Below, piece by piece: positions 42,539 to 51,555 of a DNA stretch of 64,000 nucleotides (position 1 is the first letter of the stretch; every line of letters begins with the position of its first letter). The DNA comes from Microbacterium foliorum (lineage in GTDB: Bacteria; Actinomycetota; Actinomycetes; Actinomycetales; Microbacteriaceae). The stretch covers positions 372,001-436,000 of the forward strand of contig NZ_CP041040.1 of assembly GCF_006385575.1 (NCBI RefSeq), read 5' to 3'. Position numbers and translations under genes: made by a program. The notes below the pieces were generated by a model. That model searched no databases. It saw nothing but the letters and a program-made list of their open reading frames with translations, and was not told where the DNA came from.

Positions 42539-43708
42539 GTGGATCTCACCATCGGACTCATCGGCTTCGGCGCGCGCGCCACACTGCGCGAGGAGGTGCA
42601 CCGCCCCGGTCGGGGGTCGCGCATCACCGCGGTCTGCGACCCCTCGGAGCGGGCTCGTGACGACGCCCGGCGCCTGCTTCCGGATGCTCTCGTCACCGAC
42701 TCGCTCGACGAGCTGCTCGCCTCAGGCATCGACGCCGTCATGGTGCTCACGCCCGACGACACGCATGCGGCGCTCAGCATCCGCGCCCTCGAAGCCGGTG
42801 TCGCGGTGTTCTGTGAGAAGCCTCTCGCGATCGACCTCGCCGACGCCGACGCCATGCTCGAGACGGCCCGACGCACCGGAAGCCGCCTCTACATCGGCCA
42901 CAACATGCGCCACATGCCGGTGATCACGCTGATGCGCGGGCTCATTCAGGACGGCCGGATCGGCGACGTCAAGGCCGTGTGGGTGCGCCACTTCGTGGGG
43001 CACGGCGGCGACTACTACTTCAAGGACTGGCACGCCGACCGCCGCCGCACGACGGGACTGCTCCTGCAGAAGGGGGCGCACGACATCGACATCATCCACT
43101 GGCTCGCGGGCGCCTACACCGAGCAGGTCGCGGCCATGGGCGAGCTCAGCGTCTACGGCGACATCACCGACCGCCGCGACCGCACCGGAGAGCGGATGCC
43201 CGACTGGTTCAGCGTCGACAACTGGCCGCCGACGTCACTCACAGGGCTCAACCCGGTGATCGACGTCGAGGACATCTCGATGGTCAACATGCGCCTCTCC
43301 GGCGGCATCCTCGCCTCGTACCAGCAGTGCCACTTCACGCCCGACTACTGGCGCAACTACACGGTGATCGGCACCGAGGGGCGCATCGAGAACGTCGGCG
43401 ACACGGCCGGCAGCGAGGTCAGGCTGTGGAACCGCCGCCACCGCGGAGCCGCCGACGCCGATGAGACGTTCATCGTCCCCGAGGCGGAGGGCGCAGGTCA
43501 CGACGGAGCGGACGCGCTGCTGGTGGCGGAGTTCCTGCGATTCGTGCGCGACGGGGGAATCACGGAGACCTCGCCGGTGGCGGCTCGCGAAGCCGTGGCC
43601 GCCGGCATCCTCGCCACCGAGTCGCTGCGCGGCGACGGCTCGGCCATCGAGATCCCCGCGCTGGATGCCGATCTCGTCGCCTACTTCGAGCGCGGTCAGG
43701 TCGAATAG
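42539..43708 (+). CDS. Gfo/Idh/MocA family oxidoreductase
   Basis: 389 residues. N-terminal Rossmann domain (TIGLIGFGARATLREEVHRPG, VCDPSERARDDA), then AVFCEKPLAIDLADADAM with the EKP motif near residue 100, and the Gfo/Idh C-terminal domain (KGAHDIDIIHWLAG). NAD(P)-dependent dehydrogenase or glycosidase of a sugar derivative; its place at the end of the transporter operon implies it acts on the imported sugar. GTG start with AGAAGGG upstream. Confidence 0.92.
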   Translation: MDLTIGLIGFGARATLREEVHRPGRGSRITAVCDPSERARDDARRLLPDALVTDSLDELLASGIDAVMVLTPDDTHAALSIRALEAGVAVFCEKPLAIDLADADAMLETARRTGSRLYIGHNMRHMPVITLMRGLIQDGRIGDVKAVWVRHFVGHGGDYYFKDWHADRRRTTGLLLQKGAHDIDIIHWLAGAYTEQVAAMGELSVYGDITDRRDRTGERMPDWFSVDNWPPTSLTGLNPVIDVEDISMVNMRLSGGILASYQQCHFTPDYWRNYTVIGTEGRIENVGDTAGSEVRLWNRRHRGAADADETFIVPEAEGAGHDGADALLVAEFLRFVRDGGITETSPVAAREAVAAGILATESLRGDGSAIEIPALDADLVAYFERGQVE

Positions 43709-43717
43709 GCGGCGCGC

Positions 43718-43745
43718 CGGGCGCCTGTCGTACTGGCGGCGCCCG
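43718..43745 (+). terminator. Terminator-like hairpin after the sugar operon
   Basis: CGGGCGCC at 43718-43725 and its complement at 43738-43745 with a 12-base loop, ten bases after the stop of the dehydrogenase gene. Confidence 0.6.
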
Positions 43746-43792
43746 TCGTCGCCGCAGCGCCCCGAGCGAACCCTCAGGTTCGGGCTGCAGAA

Positions 43793-43820
43793 TGTACAAA
43801 CGTACATGTACGCCCGTACA
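43793..43820. promoter_or_regulatory. 28-bp dyad operator upstream of tetR-RND operon
   Basis: Symmetric pattern TGTACnnnCGTACA-TGTACGnnnGTACA: 22 of 28 positions are perfectly complementary, the six others form two 3-base windows. Located 23 bases before the TetR gene, it is a strong candidate for its operator. Confidence 0.8.
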
Positions 43821-43843
43821 GGGGTGATCGCTGGGGGTCCGGA

Positions 43844-44434
43844 ATGAGCGATGGCACGCGCCGCCGCCGTGACCCTGAAGCGCGCCGTCTCGAGATCGTC
43901 ACCGCCGCCGCAGAGCTGATCGTCGAGATCGGTGTCGACGCATTGACGCACCGCAAGGTCGCAGCGCGAGCCGGGGTGCCCCTCGGCTCGACGACCCAGT
44001 ACTTCGCCACCCTCGACGACCTGCGCGAAGCGGCGATCGGGGCGCTGGCCGCCGAGATCGAAGCGCGCATCGACGCGACCCGGCGAGCCGTGGTCATCGA
44101 GGGAGTGACGCCGGAAGGACTCGCTCGCCTGGTGCGCCGAGGGCTCGACGACGCCCGCGCTGTGCAGGCCGACCGAGCCGTCGTCACCGCCGCCGTGCAC
44201 GACCCGCGTGTCCGTCAGTTCGCCCGACTGTGGTCGGACGAGATCGTCGGCTTCATCGCCCCCGTTCACGGAGTCGACAGAGCCAGGGCCGCAGCCGTCT
44301 TCATCGACGGCGTACTCTGGCACTCTCAGATCCACGACGAGCCGCTCGACGAAGAGCTCATCCGCGACGCCCTCGCCGGGATCCTCACTCCTCAGGCGTC
44401 GAACCCCGCACCCGCCGCCGCAGCATCCGCCTGA
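43844..44434 (+). CDS. TetR family regulator of the RND exporter
   Basis: 196 residues. N-terminal HTH: EIVTAAAELIVEIGVDALTHRKVAARAGVPLGSTTQYF (landmark AARAGVPLGSTTQYF). C-terminus resembles TetR_C regulators of efflux. Ends 21 bases before the TTG start of the RND gene; the dyad at 43793-43820 is its likely self-operator. Confidence 0.93.
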   Translation: MSDGTRRRRDPEARRLEIVTAAAELIVEIGVDALTHRKVAARAGVPLGSTTQYFATLDDLREAAIGALAAEIEARIDATRRAVVIEGVTPEGLARLVRRGLDDARAVQADRAVVTAAVHDPRVRQFARLWSDEIVGFIAPVHGVDRARAAAVFIDGVLWHSQIHDEPLDEELIRDALAGILTPQASNPAPAAAASA

Positions 44435-44455
44435 TCAGCAGAGAGAGAATCCGCC

Positions 44456-47400
44456 TTGTCGAACCTCGCCGTCCTGAGTCTCAAGAACCGCGCACTGATC
44501 GCGTTGATCACGATCGTCGCCGCCGTGTTCGGTGGACTCGCTCTGACGAACCTCAAGCAGGAGCTCATCCCGTCGCTCGAGCTGCCCAACCTGATGGTCA
44601 TGACGACCTACCCCGGCGCCTCGCCCGAGGTCGTCGAGAACGACGTCTCGACGCCGATCGAGTCGGCGATCCAGGGTGTTCCCGGCCTCGAGGGCACGAC
44701 GGCCACGAGCACCACGAACGCCTCGATCGTGCAGGCGACCTTCGCCTACGGCACGAATCTCGCGACCGCGGAGCAGAAGATCCAGCAGGCGATCAACCGC
44801 ATCTCGGGTGAGCTTCCCGAAGACATCAGCCCCCAGGTGCTGGCGGTGTCGATCGACGACTTCCCGGTGATCCAGGTCGCCGTCACGGGGTTCGATGACG
44901 CCGAGAACGCGCAGGCGGAACTCACGAGCGTCGCGATCCCGGAGCTCGAGGACGTCGACGGCGTCAACGCCGCGCAGCTCATCGGTGGCGTCGGCCAGCG
45001 CATCACGATCACGCCCGACGTCGCGAAGCTCGCGGCAGCCGGTCAGAGCACGCAGGCCATCACCACGGCCCTGCAGCAGAACGGCACGCTGTTCCCCGGC
45101 GGCGACATCACCGAGAACGGTCAGACGCTCACGGTGCAGACCGGTGCGAAGATCACCTCGGTCGAAGAGCTCGCCGCGCTGCCGCTCGTCGGCACGAACG
45201 AGACGATCGGCGACGTCGCCACCGTCGTGCAGAAGACCGATCCGATCTCGTCGATCTCGCGCGTCGACGGCGAAGACGCCCTCTCGATCTCGATCACCAA
45301 GCTGCCGGCCGCCAACACCGTCGAGGTCTCGCAGGGGGTCATCGCGGCGCTCGACACCATCGGCGAGGCGTTCCCCGACGCCGAGTTCACCATCATCTTC
45401 GACCAGGCGCCGTTCATCCAGCAGTCGATCGAGACCCTGGCGACCGAGGGAATGCTCGGGCTCGTCTTCGCGGTGATCGTCATCCTGGTCTTCCTGCTGT
45501 CGATCCGTTCGACGCTGGTGACGGCGATCTCGATCCCGACCAGCGTGCTCATCACCTTCATCGGCCTGCAGGCGTTCGGCTACTCGCTCAACATCCTCAC
45601 CCTCGGTGCGCTCACGATCGCGATCGGCCGCGTGGTCGACGACTCGATCGTCGTGATCGAGAACATCAAGAGGCACTACGTCGGCGATGCCGACAAGGGC
45701 GATGCGATCCGCCTCGCCGTGCGCGAGGTGGCGATGGCGGTGACATCGTCGACCATCACCACGGTCGCGGTGTTCCTGCCGATCGTCTTCGTCGGCGACA
45801 TGGTCGGCGAGCTGTTCCGCCCGTTCGCCGTGACCGTGTCGATCGCCATGGTCGCCTCGCTGCTCGTGTCGCTGACCATCGTGCCGGTGCTCGCCTACTG
45901 GTTCCTGCGCCCAGGCAAGCCGCTGCTCGACGAGAACGGTGTGCAGATCGACCCGGAGCACCCGGATGCACCGCTGACGCCGCTGCAGCGCGCCTACCGT
46001 CCGATCCTCGGCTGGACGCTGAAGCACTCGGGCGTGACCGTGATCCTCGCGGTCGTCGTGCTGGGTGCCACGCTGGCGGCGGCGCCGCTGATGAAGATCA
46101 ACTTCCTCAGCGACTCCGGTCAGAACACGATGACCGTCACTCAGGACCTCGGACCCACCGCGAGCCTGGAGACCAAGTCGGAGGCGGCGATCGCCGTCGA
46201 GGATGCGCTGCTCGACATCGACGGCGTCACCCACGTGCAGGCCTCGATCGGCTCGAGCGGCTCCGCGCTGCGCGATGCGTTCTCGGGCGGCGCCGGAGTC
46301 ACGTACTCGGTGCTCACCGACGGCGACGCCGACCAGGAGAAGCTGCGCGCCGCCGTGCAGGACGCGATCGAAGACCTCACGGACGTCGGCGAGGTGACCG
46401 TCGCATCGTCGGCCGGATTCGGATCGAGCGACATCGAGATCACGGTGTCGGCGTCGAACTCCGACGACCTGCAGGCCGCGACGACTTCCGTGGTCGACGA
46501 GCTCGACGGACGAGAGGGCATCGGACAGGTCACCGACAACCTCGCGGCCGCTCTGCCGTACCTCGCCGTGGTCGTCGACCGCGACGCCGCGGCGCAGCGC
46601 GGGCTGTCGGAGGTGGCCGTCGGGTCCATCGTCTCGAACACGATGCGCCCGCAGCAGGTCGGGACGGTCGAGATCGACGACACCGCGCTGACCATCTACC
46701 TCGCGTCGTCCGAGCCGCCCACGACCGCGCAGGCCCTGCGCGAGCTGGCCATTCCGAGCGCGCTCGGTGTCGTGCAGCTGCAGGACATCGCCACGGTCGA
46801 GGAGCGCAACGGCCCGACCTCGATCACCACCGAGCAGGGACGCCGCACCGCGACGATCACCGTGCCCCCGGCATCCGACAACCTCGCTGTGGCGACCCAA
46901 TCGGTCACCGAGGCGCTCGCCGCGGTCGACCTGCCCGACGGCGCATCGGCCGAGGTCGGCGGTGTCGCCTCGCAGCAGGCCGACTCGTTCTCGCAGCTCG
47001 GTCTCGCGATGCTCGCGGCGATCCTGATCGTCTACGTCGTGATGGTCGCGACCTTCAAGTCGCTGCGGCAGCCGCTGCTGCTGCTCGTCTCGGTGCCGTT
47101 CGCGGCGACCGGCGCGATCCTGCTGCAGATCATCACGGGCGTGCCGCTCGGCGTCGCATCGCTCATCGGTGTGCTGATGCTCATCGGCATCGTGGTGACC
47201 AACGCGATCGTGCTGATCGACCTCGTGAATCAGTATCGCGAGAAGGGTCTGTCGACGATCGATGCCGTGCGGGCCGGCGGCGAGAAGCGTCTGCGGCCGA
47301 TCCTGATGACGGCTCTCGCGACGATCCTCGCCCTGACGCCGATGGCGCTCGGCATCACCGGACACGGCGGGTTCATCTCGCAGCCGCTCGCGATCGTCGT

Positions 47401-47677
47401 GATCGGTGGGCTGCTGTCGTCGACCGTGCTGACGCTGATCGTGCTGCCGACGCTGTACAACCTCGTCGAGGGTGCGAAGGAGCGGCGCCATGCCCGCAGG
47501 GCGGGTTCGGGCGATGACGGGTCTGCGCCGGCGGGCGAGGGCGAGCCTTCCGACGGGCCCGCGCCAGCGGACGGGCTGGCCCTCGCGAGTGTCTCGTCCG
47601 GCGGCACAGCTGGCGCTTCCGAGCTGCCGCACGCGAACCAGCTGACGCGACGGGAGCTTCGCGAGCGCGGCGAGTAG
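44456..47677 (+). CDS. RND superfamily exporter (HAE/SwrC type)
   Basis: 1073 residues, full RND length, twelve helices in the 1+6... and 1+5 layout with two large extracytoplasmic loops. Landmarks: LIPSLELPNLMVMTTYPGASPEVVENDV in loop 1, the helix-4 proton-relay stretch GRVVDDSIVVIENIKRH (paired acidic residues DD), and a C-terminal ITNAIVLIDLVNQ-like VVTNAIVLIDLVNQYRE. Gram-positive members such as SwrC export lipopeptides or drugs without an outer-membrane partner. TTG start with GAGAGAG before it. The C-terminal tail after residue about 1020 is disordered. Confidence 0.93.
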   Translation: MSNLAVLSLKNRALIALITIVAAVFGGLALTNLKQELIPSLELPNLMVMTTYPGASPEVVENDVSTPIESAIQGVPGLEGTTATSTTNASIVQATFAYGTNLATAEQKIQQAINRISGELPEDISPQVLAVSIDDFPVIQVAVTGFDDAENAQAELTSVAIPELEDVDGVNAAQLIGGVGQRITITPDVAKLAAAGQSTQAITTALQQNGTLFPGGDITENGQTLTVQTGAKITSVEELAALPLVGTNETIGDVATVVQKTDPISSISRVDGEDALSISITKLPAANTVEVSQGVIAALDTIGEAFPDAEFTIIFDQAPFIQQSIETLATEGMLGLVFAVIVILVFLLSIRSTLVTAISIPTSVLITFIGLQAFGYSLNILTLGALTIAIGRVVDDSIVVIENIKRHYVGDADKGDAIRLAVREVAMAVTSSTITTVAVFLPIVFVGDMVGELFRPFAVTVSIAMVASLLVSLTIVPVLAYWFLRPGKPLLDENGVQIDPEHPDAPLTPLQRAYRPILGWTLKHSGVTVILAVVVLGATLAAAPLMKINFLSDSGQNTMTVTQDLGPTASLETKSEAAIAVEDALLDIDGVTHVQASIGSSGSALRDAFSGGAGVTYSVLTDGDADQEKLRAAVQDAIEDLTDVGEVTVASSAGFGSSDIEITVSASNSDDLQAATTSVVDELDGREGIGQVTDNLAAALPYLAVVVDRDAAAQRGLSEVAVGSIVSNTMRPQQVGTVEIDDTALTIYLASSEPPTTAQALRELAIPSALGVVQLQDIATVEERNGPTSITTEQGRRTATITVPPASDNLAVATQSVTEALAAVDLPDGASAEVGGVASQQADSFSQLGLAMLAAILIVYVVMVATFKSLRQPLLLLVSVPFAATGAILLQIITGVPLGVASLIGVLMLIGIVVTNAIVLIDLVNQYREKGLSTIDAVRAGGEKRLRPILMTALATILALTPMALGITGHGGFISQPLAIVVIGGLLSSTVLTLIVLPTLYNLVEGAKERRHARRAGSGDDGSAPAGEGEPSDGPAPADGLALASVSSGGTAGASELPHANQLTRRELRERGE

Positions 47678-47713
47678 CCGCATCCCTCGTTCACAATTCA
47701 GCAGGACTGAGCT

Positions 47714-47750
47714 CGATGCCCGTCCGGGAGCGTTTCCCGGGCGGGCATCG
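47714..47750. terminator. Bidirectional terminator
   Basis: 16-bp stem (47714-47729 with 47735-47750, one G-T pair) and a 5-base loop, between the convergent RND and epimerase genes. Confidence 0.85.
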
Positions 47751-47789
47751 GCGCGTTGATGCTGAGTCGTGACGCGGGGGCGAGCGAGA

Positions 47790-48686
47790 TCAGTCGAGCG
47801 TGATGCCCCATTCGAGGGTCCAGGTCTCTCCGGGATTCAGGCGGCGCAGGCCGATCCCGCTGTTCAGGGCATCGGCGGGCGCGGTCATGGGCTCGATCGC
47901 GACGGCGAGGGACTGCCCCGGATACTTGTCGGTCGTGTAGACCTGCACGAAGTCGAATCCCGCACCCTGCCAGAGGGTGAGCCGGCGCCCGTCCGGTGCG
48001 GTGAGCGAGTGCCGCACGAGTCCGTCGGCGTCGCGTTCGAGGCCGGTGAATCCCGTGTCGAGGGTGAGGTCTCCGAGGCGCACGCCGTCGCGCAGCGCAG
48101 CATCCGCCGGGTGGGTGCCCGTCGGCAGCATCCGCTCGTCGGTGGTGACGGCGGTCTGTGCCGGCACGCGCAGCACCAGTTCGTGCGGATCGACATCGCC
48201 GATCGTGACGAACGGATGCGTCCCGAGTGCAACCGGTGCGGCCGTGGCGGAGCGGTTGGTCAGCGCGTGCGTCACGTCGATCCCGTCGGCGCGCAGAACG
48301 TAGGTGACGCTCGTCTCGACCAGATACGGGTAGCCCGTCTGGGGGAAGATCGTCGCACTCAGCGTCGTCCCTGAGGCGGTCTCGGAGAAGTCGTAGGCCG
48401 TGAACCGCAGCAGTCCGTGGCTCGCATTCGTGAACTTCGGCTCCGTGATGGCGAGCTGCCGCTCGGTGCCATCGTCGTTCCAGAGTCCGTCCCTGACTCG
48501 ATTCGGCCAGGGTACGAGCACCACGCCCGAGCACGAGGGCGTCGGCGAGTCGAGCGGATACGGAGCGATCAGGTCGACGGAGCCGATGCGAAGGGAGCGG
48601 AGCGAGGCGCCGACCTGCGCGATCTGAGCGCTGACGTCGCCGAGCTGGAGGTGCACCTGTGTGCCGGTGAGGGATGCGGAGTTCAC
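47790..48686 (-). CDS. Aldose 1-epimerase family protein
   Basis: 298 residues of the galactose-mutarotase fold: VVLVPWPNRVRDGLW at residues about 55-70, FTNASHGLLRF with the active-site His, LGTHPFVTIG with a second conserved His, and the late catalytic Glu in VAIEPMTAPADALN. Converts alpha and beta anomers of a hexose. Starts with GTG at 48686. Sugar specificity cannot be told. It is next to the leader of the DEAD-box gene. Confidence 0.9.
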   Translation of the reverse strand: MNSASLTGTQVHLQLGDVSAQIAQVGASLRSLRIGSVDLIAPYPLDSPTPSCSGVVLVPWPNRVRDGLWNDDGTERQLAITEPKFTNASHGLLRFTAYDFSETASGTTLSATIFPQTGYPYLVETSVTYVLRADGIDVTHALTNRSATAAPVALGTHPFVTIGDVDPHELVLRVPAQTAVTTDERMLPTGTHPADAALRDGVRLGDLTLDTGFTGLERDADGLVRHSLTAPDGRRLTLWQGAGFDFVQVYTTDKYPGQSLAVAIEPMTAPADALNSGIGLRRLNPGETWTLEWGITLD

Positions 48687-48748
48687 TCCGCAATCGTATG
48701 GCGACCCGCGTCGGCCATGGGACTGGGGACTCTTTCAGGTGCGACCGC

Positions 48749-48978
48749 TACACTTGATGCGTCGGCTTCGGACACCCGCGCAGTGCGCGGACGTTTTTGT
48801 GTAAGAAGTGTGAGTCCAGGGGCCGATGGTGAGCGTCGCTCGACGCTAATCAACCATCACATGAATGGCCCCGGCCGCTGACAGTCCGGAAACCCCGCGT
48901 GGTCGTATCCGATCGCGCGCAGGGTACCGCGCGTGTGCGCGACGCCGTTCTCGTGGCGAGAACTCAGAAGGACACCCC
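48749..48978 (+). promoter_or_regulatory. Promoter and long structured 5' leader of the DEAD-box helicase gene
   Basis: A TACACT box at 48749-48754 would start a leader of about 220 bases. It holds, in order: a terminator-like hairpin with T-tract (48776-48798); three nested perfect 6-bp helices (48819-48824 with 48867-48872, 48825-48830 with 48853-48858, 48832-48837 with 48842-48847, GCTC apical loop); and a 7-bp hairpin GTTCTCG-tgg-CGAGAAC (48947-48963) directly before the AAGGA ribosome-binding site. Looks like a cis-regulatory RNA for cold or RNA-structure response. I cannot match it to a named Rfam family. Confidence 0.65.
48776..48798 (+). terminator. Attenuator-like intrinsic terminator in the DEAD-box leader
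   Basis: CCGCGCA-G-TGCGCGG (48776-48790) followed three bases later by TTTTT (48794-48798). A U-tract terminator is unusual in this window, where other terminators are long GC hairpins, so its place inside a leader is striking. Confidence 0.6.
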
Positions 48979-51264
48979 ATGCCCAAGAACAAGAAGCCCC
49001 GCGGCGGACGCCCCGCCGCCAACTTCGAGCCGCGTTACGGCGCGAACAAGACGTCGTTCCACGACCGCCACAACGGTGGCCGTGACGGCGCGCGCGACAC
49101 CCGCGATTCCCGTGATGCTCGCGGCGGACGCGCGGATGCCGGTGAGCGGCGCACCCCGGCGGCCGGATTCGACCGTCGCCCCGGCAGCCGCAGCGTCGGC
49201 CACCGCGGCTACCGCCCGGCCGAAGAGGGTGGCGCGCCCAAGCAGCGCTGGTCGTCGCAGGAGCGCGCGGGTCGCGACGAGTCGCGCGGCATCCGCAACC
49301 GTGCCGAGTCGGGTCGCCGCGAGGCGCCGCACAACCGCGACGACCGTCCTCGCTACAACGACCGCTCCTCCACGGGCTTCGACCGCCCGCGCCGCGATGA
49401 CCGTGGCGGCCAGCGTCCGACCGGTCCCGGCACGTACCGCGATGAGCGCACCGGCCAGCGTGACGACCGTTCTCGCCGTGACGACCGCGGTGCCGGCACG
49501 CAGCGCCAGGGCTTCCGCGACAACGATCACCGCGATGGCGGACGCCCGGGTCGTGACGACCGCCGTGACCAGCGTTCCGGTGGCTTCCGCGACGACCGCG
49601 GTGGTCAGCGCTTCACCCGCGACGACCGTCCTGCGCGTTCGGGTGACCGCACCGAGCGTCCGCGCTTCGACCGCGCAGCATCCGAGCGTCCGCGCTTCGA
49701 CCGTGATGACCGTCCTCGTCGTGACGACCGTGGCGCGGGCCCGCGTCGTGATGACCGTGGCGGCGCCGAGCGCTCCGAGCGCTCGTACGACGCCGACCGT
49801 GCGCGTCGTGCCTTCGACCGTGACCGCACTCAGCGGTCGATCGAGGGTGGCCGCGACGAGCGTTCGCGTCCCTCGACCGGTGGCGCGTACCGCACCGATC
49901 GTCCCCGCCCGCTGACGTCGGACACCCGCGGGCGGCCGTCGCGCAACGAGCGACCCAGCCGCAACGACTGGAACGCCACATCGAGCGCGGCACCCGGCAA
50001 GAAGTTCGAGCCGACCGACGACGTCGTACACGAGCGCCTCGAGGCGAAGTCCGTGGCGGCCGTCGAGGTCGACGGTGTGACCTTCGGCGACCTCGGTCTC
50101 GGTTCCAACATCGTCGAGACACTCGTCGGCATGGGAGCGGCGACGCCGTTCCCGATCCAGGCCGCCAGCATCCCGGCAGTGCTCAAGGGTCGCGACGTCC
50201 TCGCCCGAGGCCGCACCGGCTCGGGCAAGACCATCGCCTTCGGTGCTCCGCTCGTCGAGCGCGTGCTGCAGTCGCAGGCAGGCAAGCGTCGTGAATTCGG
50301 CCGCAAGCCCCGCGCGATCATCCTCGCTCCGACGCGCGAGCTCGCGCTGCAGATCGACGGCACGATCCAGCCGATCGCCCGCAGCGTCGGCCTCTTCACC
50401 ACGCAGATCTACGGTGGTGTGCCGCAGGGTCGCCAGGTGGGTGCGCTCAAGAAGGGCGTCGACATCGTCATCGGAACGCCCGGTCGTATCGAGGACCTCA
50501 TCAACCAGGGCAAGCTCGACCTCTCGGACTGCCGCATCGCGGTGCTCGACGAGGCCGACCACATGTGCGAGCTCGGATTCGTCGAGCCCGTTCAGCGCAT
50601 CCTGCGTCACACTGCCGACGGCAGTCAGAAGCTCCTCTTCTCGGCCACGCTCGACCGTGAGGTCGCAGCTCTCGTCGACGAGTTCCTCGTCGACCCGGCC
50701 GTCTACGAGGTCGCCGGTGAAGACCAGGAATCGAGCACCATCGAGCACCGCGTGCTCGTGATCGAGCACCGCGACAAGGCCGACATCCTCACGTCGCTCG
50801 TCGACCGCGACGGCAAGACCCTCGTCTTCGCCCGCACCCGCGCCTACGCCGACATGCTCGCCGAGCAGTTCGACGACGCCGGCATCCCCGCGGTCTCGCT
50901 GCACGGTGACCTCAACCAGGCCAAGCGCACGCGCAACCTCGAGCGTCTGACGTCGGGTCGAGTGAACGTGCTCGTCGCCACCGACGTCGCCGCCCGCGGC
51001 ATCCACGTCGATGACATCGATCTGGTCGTCCAGGCCGATGCGCCCGACGAGTACAAGACGTACCTGCACCGCTCGGGTCGCACCGGCCGCGCGGGTCGTT
51101 CGGGTCGCGTCGTCACGCTGATCACGCGTCAGCGCCAGCGTCGCATGACCGAGCTGCTGCAGCGCGCCGAGATCGACGCGCCGTTCGAGAACGCTCGTCT
51201 GAACGACGACCTGATCGAGGAGATCGCCGGTCGCATGCCGACCGCGTCAGACCTCACGGCCTGA
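48979..51264 (+). CDS. DEAD-box RNA helicase with long RD/RG-rich N-terminal region
   Basis: 761 residues. Residues 1 to about 340 are low-complexity, built of RDDRG, RPRFDR and RRDDR-type repeats; the helicase core follows. Core motifs: PFPIQAASIP (Q), GRTGSGKT (I), APTRELALQ (Ia), GTPGRIEDL, DEAD in AVLDEADHM, SAT in LLFSATL, VATDVAARGIHVDD, and HRSGRTGRAGRSG (VI). RhlE-like enzymes of this size usually carry the basic RG tail at the C-terminus; here it is N-terminal. Probably acts in RNA remodelling or cold adaptation. The ATG at 48979 has AAGGA 6-7 bases upstream. Confidence 0.95.
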   Translation: MPKNKKPRGGRPAANFEPRYGANKTSFHDRHNGGRDGARDTRDSRDARGGRADAGERRTPAAGFDRRPGSRSVGHRGYRPAEEGGAPKQRWSSQERAGRDESRGIRNRAESGRREAPHNRDDRPRYNDRSSTGFDRPRRDDRGGQRPTGPGTYRDERTGQRDDRSRRDDRGAGTQRQGFRDNDHRDGGRPGRDDRRDQRSGGFRDDRGGQRFTRDDRPARSGDRTERPRFDRAASERPRFDRDDRPRRDDRGAGPRRDDRGGAERSERSYDADRARRAFDRDRTQRSIEGGRDERSRPSTGGAYRTDRPRPLTSDTRGRPSRNERPSRNDWNATSSAAPGKKFEPTDDVVHERLEAKSVAAVEVDGVTFGDLGLGSNIVETLVGMGAATPFPIQAASIPAVLKGRDVLARGRTGSGKTIAFGAPLVERVLQSQAGKRREFGRKPRAIILAPTRELALQIDGTIQPIARSVGLFTTQIYGGVPQGRQVGALKKGVDIVIGTPGRIEDLINQGKLDLSDCRIAVLDEADHMCELGFVEPVQRILRHTADGSQKLLFSATLDREVAALVDEFLVDPAVYEVAGEDQESSTIEHRVLVIEHRDKADILTSLVDRDGKTLVFARTRAYADMLAEQFDDAGIPAVSLHGDLNQAKRTRNLERLTSGRVNVLVATDVAARGIHVDDIDLVVQADAPDEYKTYLHRSGRTGRAGRSGRVVTLITRQRQRRMTELLQRAEIDAPFENARLNDDLIEEIAGRMPTASDLTA

Positions 51265-51275
51265 TCCGTCACTTT

Positions 51276-51318
51276 CGAAGGCCCCGACCCTCCTGCATCC
51301 GCGGGGGCGGGGCCTTCG
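51276..51318 (+). terminator. Terminator after the helicase gene
   Basis: Perfect 11-bp stem CGAAGGCCCCG (51276-51286) and complement (51308-51318), 21-base loop, starting 12 bases after the stop codon. Confidence 0.75.
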
Positions 51319-51348
51319 CCATGTGAAGGGTGCGAGGCGCTGCGCCTG

Positions 51349-51417
51349 GGGAGGAAAACTGCGCCTCAGGAGGAGCATTTCGGGCTTTTGGTCCTCCCGA
51401 GGCGCAGTTCTCCTCCC
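51349..51417. repeat. Intergenic palindromic element, family 1 copy 2
   Basis: Arms of 26 bases (51349-51374 and 51392-51417) with two mismatches and a 17-base loop; the right arm contains CCTCCCGAGGCGCAGTTCTC. The arm sequence repeats that of the hairpin at 13467-13515. Confidence 0.8.
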
Positions 51418-51420
51418 GAG

Positions 51421-51520
51421 AGGCGCTGAAGAGTCCTGGGAGGCGCTGAAGAGTCCTGGGAGGCGCTGAAGAGCGCCGAGAGCACGTCAAGAGTCCCTTG
51501 AGGTGCTCGAGAGTGCGCGA
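51421..51520. repeat. 20-bp tandem repeat array
   Basis: Five contiguous 20-bp units start at 51421. Units 1 and 2 are identical (AGGCGCTGAAGAGTCCTGGG); units 3-5 diverge progressively (unit 3 keeps AGGCGCTGAAGAG). There is no spacer, so it is not a CRISPR. It directly follows the palindrome at 51349-51417. Confidence 0.85.
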
Positions 51521-51555
51521 AGGCGGCAGTCGGATGCCGCGCGGCGGCGCTCCCG

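Noticed and set aside
44435..47683. 1082-residue open frame antisense to the RND exporter
   Set aside because: Composition is Arg/Asp/His-rich without motifs, a typical shadow of a high-GC gene; the plus-strand frame shows all RND motifs.
51421..51520. CRISPR-like array
   Set aside because: Units are contiguous with no spacers and diverge in one direction; no cas genes in the window.
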